DNA of 64,000 nucleotides from Effrenium voratum (Eukaryota; Sar; Dinophyceae; Suessiales; Symbiodiniaceae), in NCBI GenBank assembly GCA_963377175.1, contig CAUJNA010000187.1:129501-193500 (forward strand), read 5' to 3'. Below are positions 1 through 12,300 of the stretch, piece after piece (within the stretch, counting starts at the first letter, position 1; every line of letters begins with the position of its first letter). A program made the translations under genes and the position numbers. The notes below the pieces were generated by a model. It was not told the origin of the DNA. It did not search any database and saw only the letters and a list, made by a program, of their open reading frames with translations.

Positions 1-46
1 GAGCCGAGGGCGCCGTCCATGGACCTCGAAGAAGATGACGAGGCGC
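1..46 (+). CDS. Partial internal exon of an unidentified gene, cut by the left window edge
   Basis: Frame 1 from the first base reads an acidic stretch (E-P-R-A-P-S-M-D-L-E-E-D-D-E-A) before noncoding-looking sequence begins. Two splice exits are visible: GAG/GC at 42/43, or C/GA at 46/47. Only the second gives the phase needed to join the terminal exon at 2842. The joined product would then be a single acidic C-terminal tail, with the last intron spanning 47-2841. The protein family is not recognisable from so few residues. The exon call rests on composition, reading frame and a compatible downstream exon, so it stays tentative. Confidence 0.45.
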
Positions 47-2841
47 GATGTGTTTTTTGTTTTGCCTCCTGCGGGGTCCAAGATGCGTGGCGATAGGGGG
101 TAGCCGACCCGGGTTGAAAGCCACGGAGGTGTGGATGTTCCGGTGGCTTCTCGCTCCTTCCTCACCAATGCCCGTTTTCTGTTTCGGCGGCGCGATTTTT
201 TTTTTTGGTGTGTGTGTGTGTGTTTGTTTTTGATGGTCCTCTTTTTGAGGTTGGTTTCATTGATCACCCGCCAATTTTGTGCGTCCCCCCATTTCACGAC
301 GCATGTTTGGTGCTGAGAACTTCGAGGCTTCCAAGATCAATCCCCTTTGAATGGCGCAGGTTCCCCAAAAGGAACGTGTCCAACTGAGGAGGTCGCCCCG
401 AGCGGTCGGGGTGGTGTCAGGCTGAAAACCGGGTGAGTCAGGGGTCACGAGAGATGGATTTCTTATCAGGATTTCCATAAAACCAAAGACCAGAAATGTA
501 GCTTATTAAATGAGACTCACTTGGAAATCCTGAAAGTACAGCTATTGGATTATGATTTTTGCTTTCTTTCTTCATTCTTCATAAAGCCTGTCCAATTCTC
601 AAAATTGTTAGATGGAAAGGTTAATGACGAAGAAAGAGATGGTGAGGTGAACAGATGGGAAGTGATATGAAGAAGTGACCCATCCCCCTCACCATTCACT
701 CACCTTCCTGTCTTTGCCTTTTTACCTTGACTGTTTGCTCGGTAAACATCCACGGCAGGGAAGGTTGGTAGGAAGGAGAGTGTGTATTGTGACTCGCTTC
801 TCAAGAATCCCTTTCTTTGCGAGTCTTCATGGCGGGTTTTACAGAGAATCATTCATGGACCCGCCATGTCTTTACTTCCTATCAATCGTTGCTTTTGGAG
901 TAAATTTCCCGGTGACTCTTCGGTGACTCCATGTACTGAGGAGGTAGGCGCACCTATGTCGGCCGCACAGTCCAGGTCCTACCCTCCCACCAACTAACAT
1001 GGAAGTGCGCAAAGCCCCTTTCCAAGAGGAAAGTAGTCTCTCTATAAGGGTCTTTGCACCAAACCATGTTAGTCGGTGGGAGGGTACTTCCAAAATGCTT
1101 TCGAGAACAACAGGAATTGCGAACTCCCACTTTCGCACATCTCGCCCATCAGACCTCAGACTTAGGACACCTCCATTCTGCTGCAGTCTTCCATGAAGAA
1201 GACAGGCTCCGGCCAGTGCGAAGGGATGTGTTTCTCCTGAAACAGTCAACAGCTCAGTGGTTGCTCTGAATCTTTGCGTGTCTTTGTTTGTGGCTCAGTA
1301 CTCTTCTGTGGTAATTTTGGGCTTTCAAGGTGGGGGACACTCACCCAGCCGCAATTCGTTTTATGTGAGGAGATACCCGAAATGTGTATCTCAAGATTGG
1401 ACCCTGGGGTTGGTGTCGTGGGTGTCGCCCATTTGACATGCACACATTTTCCAGTGGTTTTCTTCCGGGGGAAAAAGGGAAACATGTCTTTCTTGGCGTC
1501 AAACTCTGGTCTTGGTTCATTTCCGGCTGTGAGAATTGTATGTTTTTCAACTTTGTTTTTGTTGCTCGGCATGCGCAAGATGGTCTCCAGGATCCCGGAT
1601 TGAAGCCAATTCGCTTGCTTGCTTGGTGGTCGTTTGGTTTCCTTTTTGAAAGGGAGATACCCTCAAAGCAGACCTCAAAGCCAAATCCATGCCATGGTGA
1701 AACAAAGTGCCTTTCCAACATAAATGGATGACTGCCGAGGACTTTCATGGGGACCTTAGTTCAGGCTATCGAAGCATTTTTTGTGCGTGTCTTTTAAATT
1801 TGCTGAGGGTACCCATATTGTTTTGTTGTATTCGAGGAAACCGACAGGAAAACCAACGCCATTTATTCAGATCCAGACGTTTTTATGAAAATCGACGAAG
1901 CGCCCCTGGTGATGTGGCCAGCCATTTTGTGAGGACCCAAAGGGGTCGAGGACATGTACACACACACACACCCCGCCACCAGCAACTGGCGGAATTCTGC
2001 GCAGAGCAAATTCGCTGGGCTTCCAATGATCGGCTCATGTTGGCTCCTTGTGGTGTCTTTGGCTTTCATCTTGCAGGCAGGGTTTCCTCCGAACAACGCC
2101 ACCATACTGGATGCAAACTTGCCGCATGAGCTCGTGTCGGATTCGGGGGTACTCAAACGTTTCATGTTTGTTTGTGAGAAGGAGGGGAAGGGGACTTGCA
2201 GATTATATCTATGTGCCTTGTTTGATTTGAGGGTACCCCCTTTATGGTTTTGCAATGAACGCTAAAGGGAGTTCGCACGCTTTGAGAGGAACTCATGTTC
2301 AGCCGGCACGTTCCATTTTTGACCGAAGCTGCATTGGCTTGGATTAAGGGCTGAAGCAGGCTTTTGGCCACACCCTTGCGAATTGTGGATGGTGCAGGCG
2401 AGACCCAGACGCAGCCAATCATTTCCTTGGCGGGGCTCAGCCGGGAATGTGGGAATGAACCCAGGGGTCCCCTTCAAGGAAACCACAAGGGGTGGTTTGT
2501 TTCGGGGTCATTCCATGTCTCATTCCCTGCCTCTCTCGCACCAGCAAGTTTTCCGGGGGCATAACGTAGCTTCTCTTAGTTTGCTAAGCCCCGGTCCCGG
2601 GGTCAAAAGTGGAGTTGCGGCCGGGGTGCTATGTCCTTCTTTCAGGGACGCCCAGCTTGGTGGACAATTTTTGGACGGGCAGCCGCAAGGAAAAAACCTG
2701 CCACCACTCCATTTCCAGCCTCCAACCTCAACAAAAGGCAGTTTTCTAGACGCCGCCCCCCCAACAAAAAAATGAAAGAGAGACGTTCTACCATGCGTGC
2801 GTGTCTACCACGCGCGCGTGTCTACCACGCGTGGTCGCCAG
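47..2841 (+). other. Probable last intron of the left-edge gene
   Basis: No coding exon could be supported in this 2.8 kb. It contains short open frames without conserved motifs, a GT-rich tract near 205-230 and one hairpin element at 975-1090. The last 60 bases before 2842 are a CACG/CGCG-rich imperfect repeat (the unit GTGTCTACCACGCG occurs twice). Confidence 0.4.
975..1090. repeat. Hairpin element with about 40-bp inverted arms
   Basis: The left arm (from about 977, TACCCTCCCACCAACTAACA) is the reverse complement, with few mismatches, of the right arm ending near 1087 (TGTTAGTCGGTGGGAGGGTA). The inner parts pair as GCGCAAAG with CTTTGCAC. A loop of about 30 nt separates the arms. No second copy was noticed in the window. 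It is MITE-like in form. Confidence 0.75.
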
Positions 2842-2891
2842 GCGTGGAAGCAAGGATCGAGGAGTTCGAGAGCGACGAGTTCTCCATGTAA
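2842..2891 (+). CDS. Terminal exon of an unidentified gene with an acidic C-terminus
   Basis: The acceptor is TCGCCAG at 2841. Two bases complete a split codon, then V-E-A-R-I-E-E-F-E-S-D-E-F-S-M and stop TAA at 2889-2891. The dense E/D content and the position straight after a CAG acceptor separate it from the surrounding repeats. It pairs in phase with the partial exon at 1-46 if that exon ends with a GA donor. Acidic tails of this kind occur in many eukaryotic proteins, so I assign no function. An untranslated region must follow, but no processing signal is recognisable. Confidence 0.5.
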
Positions 2892-3240
2892 CAATACAAA
2901 GGCGCGCGCAGTTCGGCGCTGGGGTTCTGGGGTCATCCCCGAGTTTTGGGGGTCATCCGGTTTTTTGGGGTTGGTTTTGGGTGGGTTTCATGGCGATCTC
3001 ATAGAGTTTTGATCCGTTGTTTGATCCAGAGATGGTTAGGGGCTCCGAACCAGCTATCAAAGTTCCAGACAGTTGTTTTTTGAGTGGTTTTCAGTTGGTT
3101 TGGTGGTCGGGTTTCCGAATCTCACCCACAAACAGTTAAACTTTTAGCAGATCTGCATTCGGACAGCCTAGACGGACCCCCCCCCAAAAAACAACAACAA
3201 CAAAAGCGCCTCACCCCCCTCCCCAACAAAATAAAAGATA

Positions 3241-3245
3241 AACAA

Positions 3246-3277
<32 letters not shown>

Positions 3278-3510
3278 GTCGATAAAAAAAGAATAAATAT
3301 GTAAACACATAAATAAATGAATAAATGAATAAATAAATATACAAGCAAATAAACGAATACACAAATAAATAAATTAAATCAATACATACATACACAAATA
3401 CACAAATAAATAAATAAAAATAAATAAATAAACAAATAAATAAAACTACATAAATAACCATAAATAAATAACATACCATAACATAACTAAAATAAATAAA
3501 CATAACGTAA
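3241..3510. repeat. TAAA/CATA microsatellite, about 270 bp
   Basis: Imperfect tandem AAAT units run for about 270 bases, interrupted by ACAC and CATA variants. Its complement gives an artificial Tyr/Phe/Ile-rich open frame on the - strand, which is not a gene. Confidence 0.95.
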
Positions 3511-4206
3511 GGCGCCTCTTTCTTTCAACTCTGTCCGAGGCGAGGGGCAAGCCAGATCCCGAAGAGTAAAGGCTTCGCGGATCTGCTCCCGCCGGGCGCT
3601 CGCTCGGGGAGCACGCCATCGCGGGCGAGTCTGGGAATGCTCTTTGTGTTTTTACGTTTGCTTTTCGACTCTTTGGATCAGGGAATCCTCTTTGTGTTTT
3701 CCTTTTTTCTCGTTTGTTTTTTCGTCTTTTGCGACTCTTTGGATCAGGGTTGTGGGATCTTGGTGGCTCCCAGCCATCCGGTTCCTTAGCCTCTTAGCTT
3801 TTTAGTGTTTAGTGTTTAGTGTTTAGTGATAGTTTCCATTTGACCCCCTAAATTAGGCAACTTTTAGCGGGGGATCCGAGGGCAGCCCAGGGACTGGGGG
3901 TTTCTCCAGCCGCTTCTGTGATACTTTTGGGAATTTTCTCGTTTGGCTGGTAAGTCTTCGGGCCCTTTTTTGTCGCATCACAGAAGTGGATTCCATTTCA
4001 GGCACAGCCCTGCTTTGGACGGTTCGGGTGAACTCGCCCAACTTTCGGCTTTGACTCTGATTCGCTGGGCCCTTTTTCAGTCCCAAGTTGGTTCATGTGG
4101 CAGCCTGCCCGAGATGGAAGCTGGCGCCCGATGTCACATACCTCCGGCTTTAGATGGGATCCCAGACCTGCCATGGTGCTAGCCATCCTGTTTGGGGTAT
4201 CTTTCA

Positions 4207-4333
4207 TACTGCGGATGGACGAAATCCAAAATCCACTTTGAAACCTATAGGAAGCCATTGTTGGTTGGTATTTACAAGGGAATCATGATTCCCGGGTTTC
4301 TCTGGTGGTGCTTTTTTCGTCCATCCACAGTAC
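4207..4333. repeat. Family-4 hairpin element, copy 1
   Basis: It starts TACTGCGGATGGACGAAATC and ends with the inverted terminus CGTCCATCCACAGTA. The internal GCCATTGTTGGTTGGTATTT is shared with the copy at 13406. It lies in the spacer upstream of the adaptor gene. Confidence 0.8.
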
Positions 4334-4783
4334 GGGTGTTCAAAGAGACAAGGAGACTGAGAGCAGAGTCCGGGTTGACGAGTTGTGGCGCACTGAGGAA
4401 GCGCGACACACACGGTGCTCGGACGTTATTGCAAAAAGCAGTTTGCTCGGCAGCTGTGCTCATCGTGCTTCTCAAACGCGGCCAAAACATTCATTGGGGT
4501 CAGGATAGATGAGCCCCGAAAATGTGTCATTCCTTTTGGTATGCCTTGAACACCGTAAAAAGGGGTTTCCCCCTAAAGAACACACATTCCCGCAAACGTA
4601 CCCCAAATTCGCGCCTCGGAAGTTCCCTTTTGGTTGACTTGTGCTGCTCTTCACCTGTGCCCCTCCGGAACAGGATATGAGTTTGCCATTGCGGAGTGTG
4701 ATTGTTGTTGTTTGAGCCAGTGGAAGAGAAATGAAAGGACAGCCATCCATTTCAATATGGAGGCTGATACTCTCCATATGCAT

Positions 4784-4806
4784 ATATATATATATATATA
4801 TATACA
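4784..4806. repeat. TA dinucleotide run
   Basis: About eleven uninterrupted TA units; no coding content. Confidence 0.9.
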
Positions 4807-6368
4807 TAGGATGCTCATAAGATCTCCTACTCGTGGTGCTGACCGGAGAACCCTCGGTTCGGCTCCGGTTTTCGTTGTCCCAAGATGGACTCCGAGCCTT
4901 GAGCCCCACAACGCACGGCAGACAAGTTGGTTTGGTTTTGGCTTCCTGAATCACCCGGGCCCGCTGAGCACCCTGGCACACTGAGCAACGAAGAGGGGAA
5001 TCCGATTCTTCGGGGATGCTGCACTTTCCGGTTTTCCCAGTTTGCGGGAACTGTATTGGGTGTGAAACTGTGGATGACTTCTTTCCAGTAGACGAACACA
5101 CTTATCTCATCTCCATAATTTGTTCAGTTCGATTGATAGTAGATTCGGTGTGTGGGTCTGGCTTTTTTGAAGGGTCCCCCTTTTTGGAGGGTTTAAACGG
5201 CAACCAAAGGACAACCCCCATTTTTTTTGGGGGGGTCCAACCTTCAAGAAGACGAGCCGCCCATGTTCTGTTCTGAATATCAGATCAAGGTGTGCCGATC
5301 GTTTTTTGTCTCTTTTCGGATGGAGTCCTCTTGAAGTGCTGCCCGTTCACAGCGGAGGCTGACACAAAGCTCCAGGGATTCGCCAGACTTTATTTTCGAA
5401 CTCTCCATCTACAGGAACGGTGGTGGGCTTGGACATAACGGCAGCGCCTCTTCAACTCTCTTTGAGTTTGGGGACCAAAGTTTTAGAATGGACAGCGTAG
5501 GACGGACCCAACGGTTCTTTTTTGGGACCGCATTTCCGCCTTTTCCAAAACCCCAATTGTGTTTTGTGCCTTCTTCTTTTTTGTTTTTTTCCTTGGGGGG
5601 GAGGCCACTGGGAGTTTGAATGCAGGTTTGGACGGCAGCAAATAGGGGTGATAGGACGAAGGCCCTGAGCCCACCGCCGCCGTTTCTTTCGGCTGGAGAG
5701 AAGACAGCCTTCGCCGCTTGCTGTCCCCGAGCGGAAGTTGCACCGGGCCACAAAGCGGCCCATCTTGGGGCCCGGCCCTTGGATGCGTGCGTGAAGGGAA
5801 AGAATCTCACTCTTCTCCAAAACCACGGCTACGAGGATGATAAGGACCTTGAGGTAGGATGTCTTCTTCTTAGAGCCAAGCAGCCTGTGGAATCGCGGAT
5901 GCCATAGGGCTTCATGGATCAACTCTACTTAGGGATGGACGGATGAAGTATCTGGGACAAGCCATTGAATGTGCAGGTGTTTGTAGATCCACAGTAGGGT
6001 GGGAACCTGCGGAGAAGGAATGCGCTCGAGTGGCGCCGATGTACTTCTTTTCCTGGGGAAGAGTACACTCAAATCTGGGTCTCCTTGGATGGCTTTTAAG
6101 GGAAAGCCAAAGGAAAACGCAGGGGATACCCCATTGCTGGAAATACCCAGAATGAAGCTTACTACTGATGTCCACTGTCCGAACCGTCCATGAGGCATTT
6201 TTGGTCTTGCATGCTCGCTGGTTCAAGAGGCCTCACTCGCAGTCAGCGGCTTGTTTCACATGTTGTCGTTTTTGTTTGAGTCAGTCGCACGATAAGTCCG
6301 CATGGTTCAGTCGAACTTGTCCAAAGCGAGGTCCAGAGACAAGTTGCACTCCGTCTCATCAGCCCAGG

Positions 6369-9300
6369 ATGATCCAATTCATTCTGCTCATCAGCCGGCA
6401 GGGCAAGACCAGGCCCAGACTGGGTGCAACTGGAAGTGGGAAGCGCTGTCTTTGAATTGGCGTGCCCTGCAGGCTGAAGAAGTGGTTTGTTCCATGCCCG
6501 GAGCGGGACCAGTTCCGGACCATCAAGGAGGCAGGTTCCCGGACTTGCCCTCTCGCCGGATGGATCCAAGCAGATCCCACGTTTGGTTCTCTTGCCCGGG
6601 ACCTCAAAGCTCTTGCTGATTGAATGTGCGTCCTTTCTTGTCCAGACCGGCCAAAGAAAGCACAAACTTTTTGCACGCAAGCTTCAAGCGGTTTTCCTGT
6701 TTTGTTTCCTCTTGTTTGAGTCCGTGCTGGGCTGTTTCCCAGTGGTCAAGCCCGCGTCGCCTCGTATTTCTTTGCACAGACCCTGTGGGGACTGAACACT
6801 GTCACGCTGCATTTCCCTTTGGCTAAGCCATCACGTCTCCGAACATTGGGAATGCTCCCAAATTGGGAGGTCGTAACGTTAAAAGGAAGCCAACAGGAGA
6901 CCCTAAGGGGTTTAGGGGTCCTTGATTTAACGGAATAGCCCCTTGCATAGGAAACATGCTCTGCAAGAGCAGGGCAATCCATAGAGACCAAGAGTTGGCT
7001 GTCAGCGGCGTCAGAGTTCTTTGTGCAGTCCTCTCAGACATGTTTTTTGTTGTTTCGCGTGGGGAAGTGAGTTTGCAGCTATGCCACATATAGCTGCGGC
7101 GGCAAAATGGGCTTTGGATGTACGTACTTCACGAAGCACAGCTCATGCTGCAGTGCTTCCGTCTCTCCGAGGTTGCAGCATGGGAATCGGAGCGGTTTCT
7201 GGGACTTGGGTTGTGCGAATTGGTTCTCGCCTCCTTATGGGCGTGCTAGTCTTTGCATTTTGCCAAGGGATGTTCGGACTTTCACTTTTTGCCAACTCAT
7301 GGGTTTTCCGTATTAAACCACTAAACGTTAAAACCTTTTAGCAGGGGAGCAGAAAACAACCGAGTAGTGGTAGCCGGGAGGGCCAGCAAGCACAAGTGGT
7401 CATTTTCCGAAGCCCTGGACGGTCACGCATTTTCTGGGGGCGTGCGCGTCTCAGAGCGAAAGCTGAGGGGAAGAAAAAAAAAACCACCGGCCTCGATCCC
7501 CCGAAGCTGCTTGCGAGTTGTGCTCAGGGCCCCTGTGGTCAGGGAGTTTTGGTTGCTACTTGTGCTTCCGCCCTTTCCTTTCCACTTTGCTGCGTTTTCC
7601 CTTCTCTTCTTTTCTCTTCTTGTCCTCTTTTGCCCCTTCCCCCTGTTCCCTGGTTCTTCCCTTCCCCCTTTCCCCTTTCCCACTTCCCCACCCTAGCAAA
7701 TGGCACCAGGAACAGCGTTCCCCCTATAAAGAGGGGCTATCCCCTATTCACCCCGATAGAAACGGTCTTCTGAAGGGCTTCTCCTGGGCTCATCCCAAAG
7801 TAGCTCCCCCTTCCCCCCCTCCCCCCTCCCCCCCGCCTCCCCTCTCCCCCCTCCCCCCTCCCCTCCCCCCTTCCCCTTCTCCGAAATTTCGGGTTTTGCC
7901 GCCTCGGCGGAGAAAAAATGAGACACCCGCCAGGTGTCCAGCCTCATTCTGAGCAGATCTCCCAAGGCCCAAAGCAGCGCATCGACGCTCGTCGCTCGAC
8001 GCTCGGGACGCGCTCGAGACGCGGGGCTGCGTGGGGCTGTTTTTTTGCTTGGAGGTTGGGACCCCCGAAAAGGCGTTTCGGTGTTCTTGTTGGTGTGCCT
8101 TTAAAACCACGACAGCAGCGGTGTCAACTCACAAAAGAGCAGCCGCCCATATGGGGCTCTGGTTTCTGTTTGAGGCTCGAAGCCCTCTTTGGAGTTGGTT
8201 TGAGCGACAGCCAGGGGAACCCACCCTTTTTGGCTTACTGTGGGCGCAGAAAATTCATGTCGCACCGGTGGGTGGGTGGTTTCTTCCGCTATGGGGGTTC
8301 CGTACCAAGCTGATGCGATTTTTGGATTTTGTTTCGCCGCAGGTGCCCTTTTGGGGTCAGACTGCCAGACCTCATGGGCAGATAGCCTCCAGTGGTTCTT
8401 GCAGCTTGATTTCTTTGGCAAAGAGGCCGGGTGTGTGAAGGAAGCGCCTTGAGTTTATTCTTCCATGTCTTTTTTTTTGGGGGGGGGGCGCCAAAACAGA
8501 GAAGTGCAACTCGTTGGGGGGAAATGGTACGCCAGGTCTGCAACTTCTTGGAATGGCGAGACTACAAGCTGTGCTACAAGCGCTACGCCAGGCAATTCGC
8601 TCGCTGACCTCCGGTGGACGACCCCTCTCCCGTTGACAGTTGACGCGGGCGACGCCGAGGGCTTCCCAGTGAGAGATGCCCGGGAACCCCCCGATATCTT
8701 GCGATTCCCCTCGCAAGATGCTTCCGGAGGGCCCGGTTTTTCTGTGAAATGCTGGGTCTTCCTCATGCACTACTGGGCTTGTCTGGGTCCCCCAGTAGTG
8801 CCCTTCTCTCCCCTTTTTGGTTGGGAGGGTTCCCCTACTAAAACAGACTGCAGCAAAAAGGGTACTCTTATTCTATCCTCTCTACTGCAGGACCTAGTTG
8901 TGAGTCCGGAGGACCTCCGGAGCTTTGCCTGTGCTCCGATTCCGTGCGTGTTGCCCTCGAGCTGCCTGATACCCTTGAACCCCCCGCTGTCGTGTCCATC
9001 GGAAGGCTCCGATGTTGGTTGCGACGGGTTTGTTGCCAGGAGCCCATGCAGTTTTCCCAAGCTGGCGCTTTTCCATGCAGAGTGGAAGGCCGAACTCGTA
9101 ATTCTGAGCCTGTAAATATGTCAAACATTGTTTTAGTGCTGTTTTGCTCAGTCGCTTAGCAACCTACCACATGTTTAACTAGATAACAATTGTACAGCAC
9201 ATGTCTAAATGGGATCGTGCGGGCGTCTGCTTTAGCAGAAGATGCGCACTCCGTGTTGGCCGGGGACAGCACCATTGATCAATTGAGCTGCTTCAGAAAC

Positions 9301-12300
9301 ATGACACGCCAGTGACGGCAGCAGAGAGGCCTAAGAAAAGCAATCGAGTCTCGAATCTTTGATCTCAAAATACACGAAGCAACGAGAATGCCAAAACTCA
9401 ACACAGTTCATTCATGTACGTTACTTTGGCATGTTTGAATATGGCTGCAACAGGGAGACTGCACCATTTTTCCGGATCCCCATGACTGATATTTGGGTGT
9501 GATTTTTAGGCGAGGCCCCCACCATGTTGGATGGTTTTCTTTTTAGTTTCCGTTCAACAACAAAAAAGGGGTACCACCTCAGAAAAGACGAGCCGCCGCT
9601 TTTTTGTGGGGCATTTTCCTTTTTGTTTCCCGTCAACTCCCGATCACGTCGGATCCGCGCCAGCCTCTTCTTCATCGCTTGCGTGGAGGGGAATGACAAC
9701 GAGCTTCTGGCGCTTGAGACGGCCGGGGGCTTTGCCCGGGCGAGGGCTTGCCGAAGAAGGGAACAGTTTTGCCTTGTGAGCCACGTCCTCAAAACCGGGT
9801 AGACGAAGGTTAGGGATACTCCCAACCAGAAATAGCTGTGGGTATAGCTGGGTTCTGGGTAGACCATTGATTTTGATACCTGGTTTTGATTATGACTCAT
9901 GCGAAGGTGGGGCAAAAGTAGTTGGTAACCCCAAAATGGCTTGCGCGCCCTGGTAATTTGGAAAGGACAAATGAAGACCTGCGGGCCAATTTTTGTAGTG
10001 GCTTCTTCAATTTTGACCCATACCCATGTGAAGGTGGCAGTTCGTGCTTGCAGGGGTTGCCCCGTTTCCTGTTTGGAGGACCCCTTCAGATTTTAAAGAG
10101 GTTGCCGTCGCCGTTGACGCAATGTTGTAACCGGTCTTGGATTCGAAGGTTCATGTTTCAGGTGCTGCGCGAACGTCTGAACAAGAAGGAATAAATCAAA
10201 CAAAATAGGTGCATGTGGATTGCCGCGTTTGCTGGATTGCTGTTTTTGCATGCTGACATGAGCCTTTCTGGGGAGAGTTAGCAAGGGAGATTGATGGACA
10301 CAGTTCTCTCTTTAATTGCATATTGCTTGGATGCTAGGACTTTAACTTTTTGCCAACGAATTGGTTTTCCATTAAACCACTAAAAGTTAAGCTTTTGGCA
10401 GGGGAGCAGCAAGCAACCGAGCACTGGAATCTGCCCTTTTGGATTGATGGACCATGGGGACAGCTGTCCAAAATGGCTGGATCTGCAGCGGGTCAGTTGA
10501 GACTTGGAAAGCGACCAGTGCAACATACAGGCATGTGAGTGCAAATCGGTTGTGTCTGCACCATGCAGCTTGAACTCCGGCAAGGGCTTGTATGAAATCA
10601 GTATTGGTGTAGTAGTACTCCAGTATTAATCGCGTAGTAGTATTGATCAAGTACTGCTTCTGAGTTTAGTAGCAGTGTTAGTTTAATCATTGCTTCTTCT
10701 AGTCGTCTGGAATTGGTTTTGTAATGGTTTAATTTTGTATTGCCAGATCGCTGAATCAGGCATATGGGCGCAAATCTGTTTCTTTTGCATCATGCAGCAT
10801 GAAGTCCGGTACGGCTTGTATGAACTCAGCAATGCTGCAGTAGTACTTTAGTATTCATTCAGTAATATTATCCATCAAGTATTGCTTCTGAGTTTAGTAG
10901 CAGTATTACTGTGAGCAGTGCTTCTAGTTTGGAATCGGTGTTTCATGTATTCCTAGTCTAGCAACAGTTGAGAATACTTCATTCGAGTTTTTAGTGGCAC
11001 GTTTGCTTCAGACTAGTCATAGCATCAGTTTGATATTAGTTGTTACCTTTGGCTTAGCAATGCTGATTCCACCTTGTAGATCCAGTAAGGTGAAAGACAC
11101 GCAACATACCCTGCAAAAGTCAAGCTCCCCTCACTTTTGGCGCTAGTACTTTTTACTTTTCCCCAGTTAGAGTAAAAAGAAGTAAAGCAGCACGAGCTTG
11201 CACCCACAGGACAGTAGCAAGTAAAATAGCCACAAGTAAAACTTGTTTCACTTCTGGCTGTTTTACTTGTTTGCTTCTCCCCAGGAACAGTAAAAGCAAC
11301 AGACAAGTAAAACCAGTTTGGCCCCATGAGAAGTAACATGTAACACACCCCAAAGTTACTTTTTGGACCCATGCAGAGTAAACCGTCCATTTGCCAAAAC
11401 ATGTTATTACGAATTTTGTTTGGTTCCCCAGTGTGAGCAAACAAGTCAACGCACAAAGCGTTTGGACCCCTCAACAATGAAAAGTAAAGCTGTCAAATGT
11501 AAGGCAATCTTGTTGTTTTACCGTCAGCAGTTGCTTCTTCTTCTTCTTCTTCTTTTTTCGGCGTTTTGCTAGGGACATGAACAAGTCATATTGTTATCCG
11601 TATTTTGTTTGATTCATGCTGTTTTACCTTTTTGCTTTTCAGTAGCATATCTTTACTGGGTAAAACTAAAAAAAACACTGCCTGAAGTCAACAATGCTAA
11701 TGGCATCTAATTGCTGCTGTATTGTTTCTGTATTGGTTGCTTTTTATGGGGCGCAGAATCAGAGCTGTATGCCTTTTTCATTTTTCTATGTTGCTGGCTC
11801 CGCGGGGCGGACAGCCTAGGGTATTGGGGGCATACCCCATGGGCGGGGTCGGAGTTCGCACATGTACTGCGGGGTTGGCTTTTGTCACCAAGGTATGGGA
11901 CATTTTGAGAGTGTCGCTGGGATGGACCCAGCGCACTGACTTGTGATGATTGATTGATCTACCATCTCTTCTCGCATCCTGCATTTGGGTAATTAATCAG
12001 CATTTGACTCAGCATTGGCTCCATTTACCATTCCGGTAAGTGCCCCTTTGATGCCATCACGTAGATTTTATCACCGGGTCAGATTAGCATGCTGGTGTTC
12101 CACGTATGGCAATTCCTTCATCCCAGGAGGCACGGAGCGCGCAGTCAGCTGCCCTCTGTCGCCTTTGGGTGCAGCGGCGACCCAGGTCCACCATTTTGTA
12201 GAGTGCCTGGACCGCTACTTCGGCAACGTCTGCGAGTTGGACCTGATCTTCAATTTCCACAAGGCGAGAATCACGAGGAAACCCGTGACCCCCTCTTCCA

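Larger units (their letters stand above)
2892..6368. other. Spacer or UTR between the left-edge gene and the adaptor gene
   Basis: No exon could be supported. It holds the TAAA microsatellite (3241-3510), one family-4 hairpin (4207-4333), a TA run (4784-4806) and an element remnant ending in GACGAGCCGCCCAT (about 5160-5264). The 5' leader of the adaptor gene probably lies in the right part, but its start and any trans-splicing acceptor cannot be placed. Confidence 0.5.

Noticed and set aside
3122..3503. Tyr/Phe/Ile-rich - strand frames resembling membrane proteins
   Set aside because: They are the complement of the TAAA microsatellite.
8524..8536. KWYAR string in another frame just before sigma exon 4, similar to the sigma KWY motif
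   Set aside because: The true motif is encoded in exon 2 (LKKWFVP). Here the frame is wrong for the following CNFLEW, so it is a coincidence.
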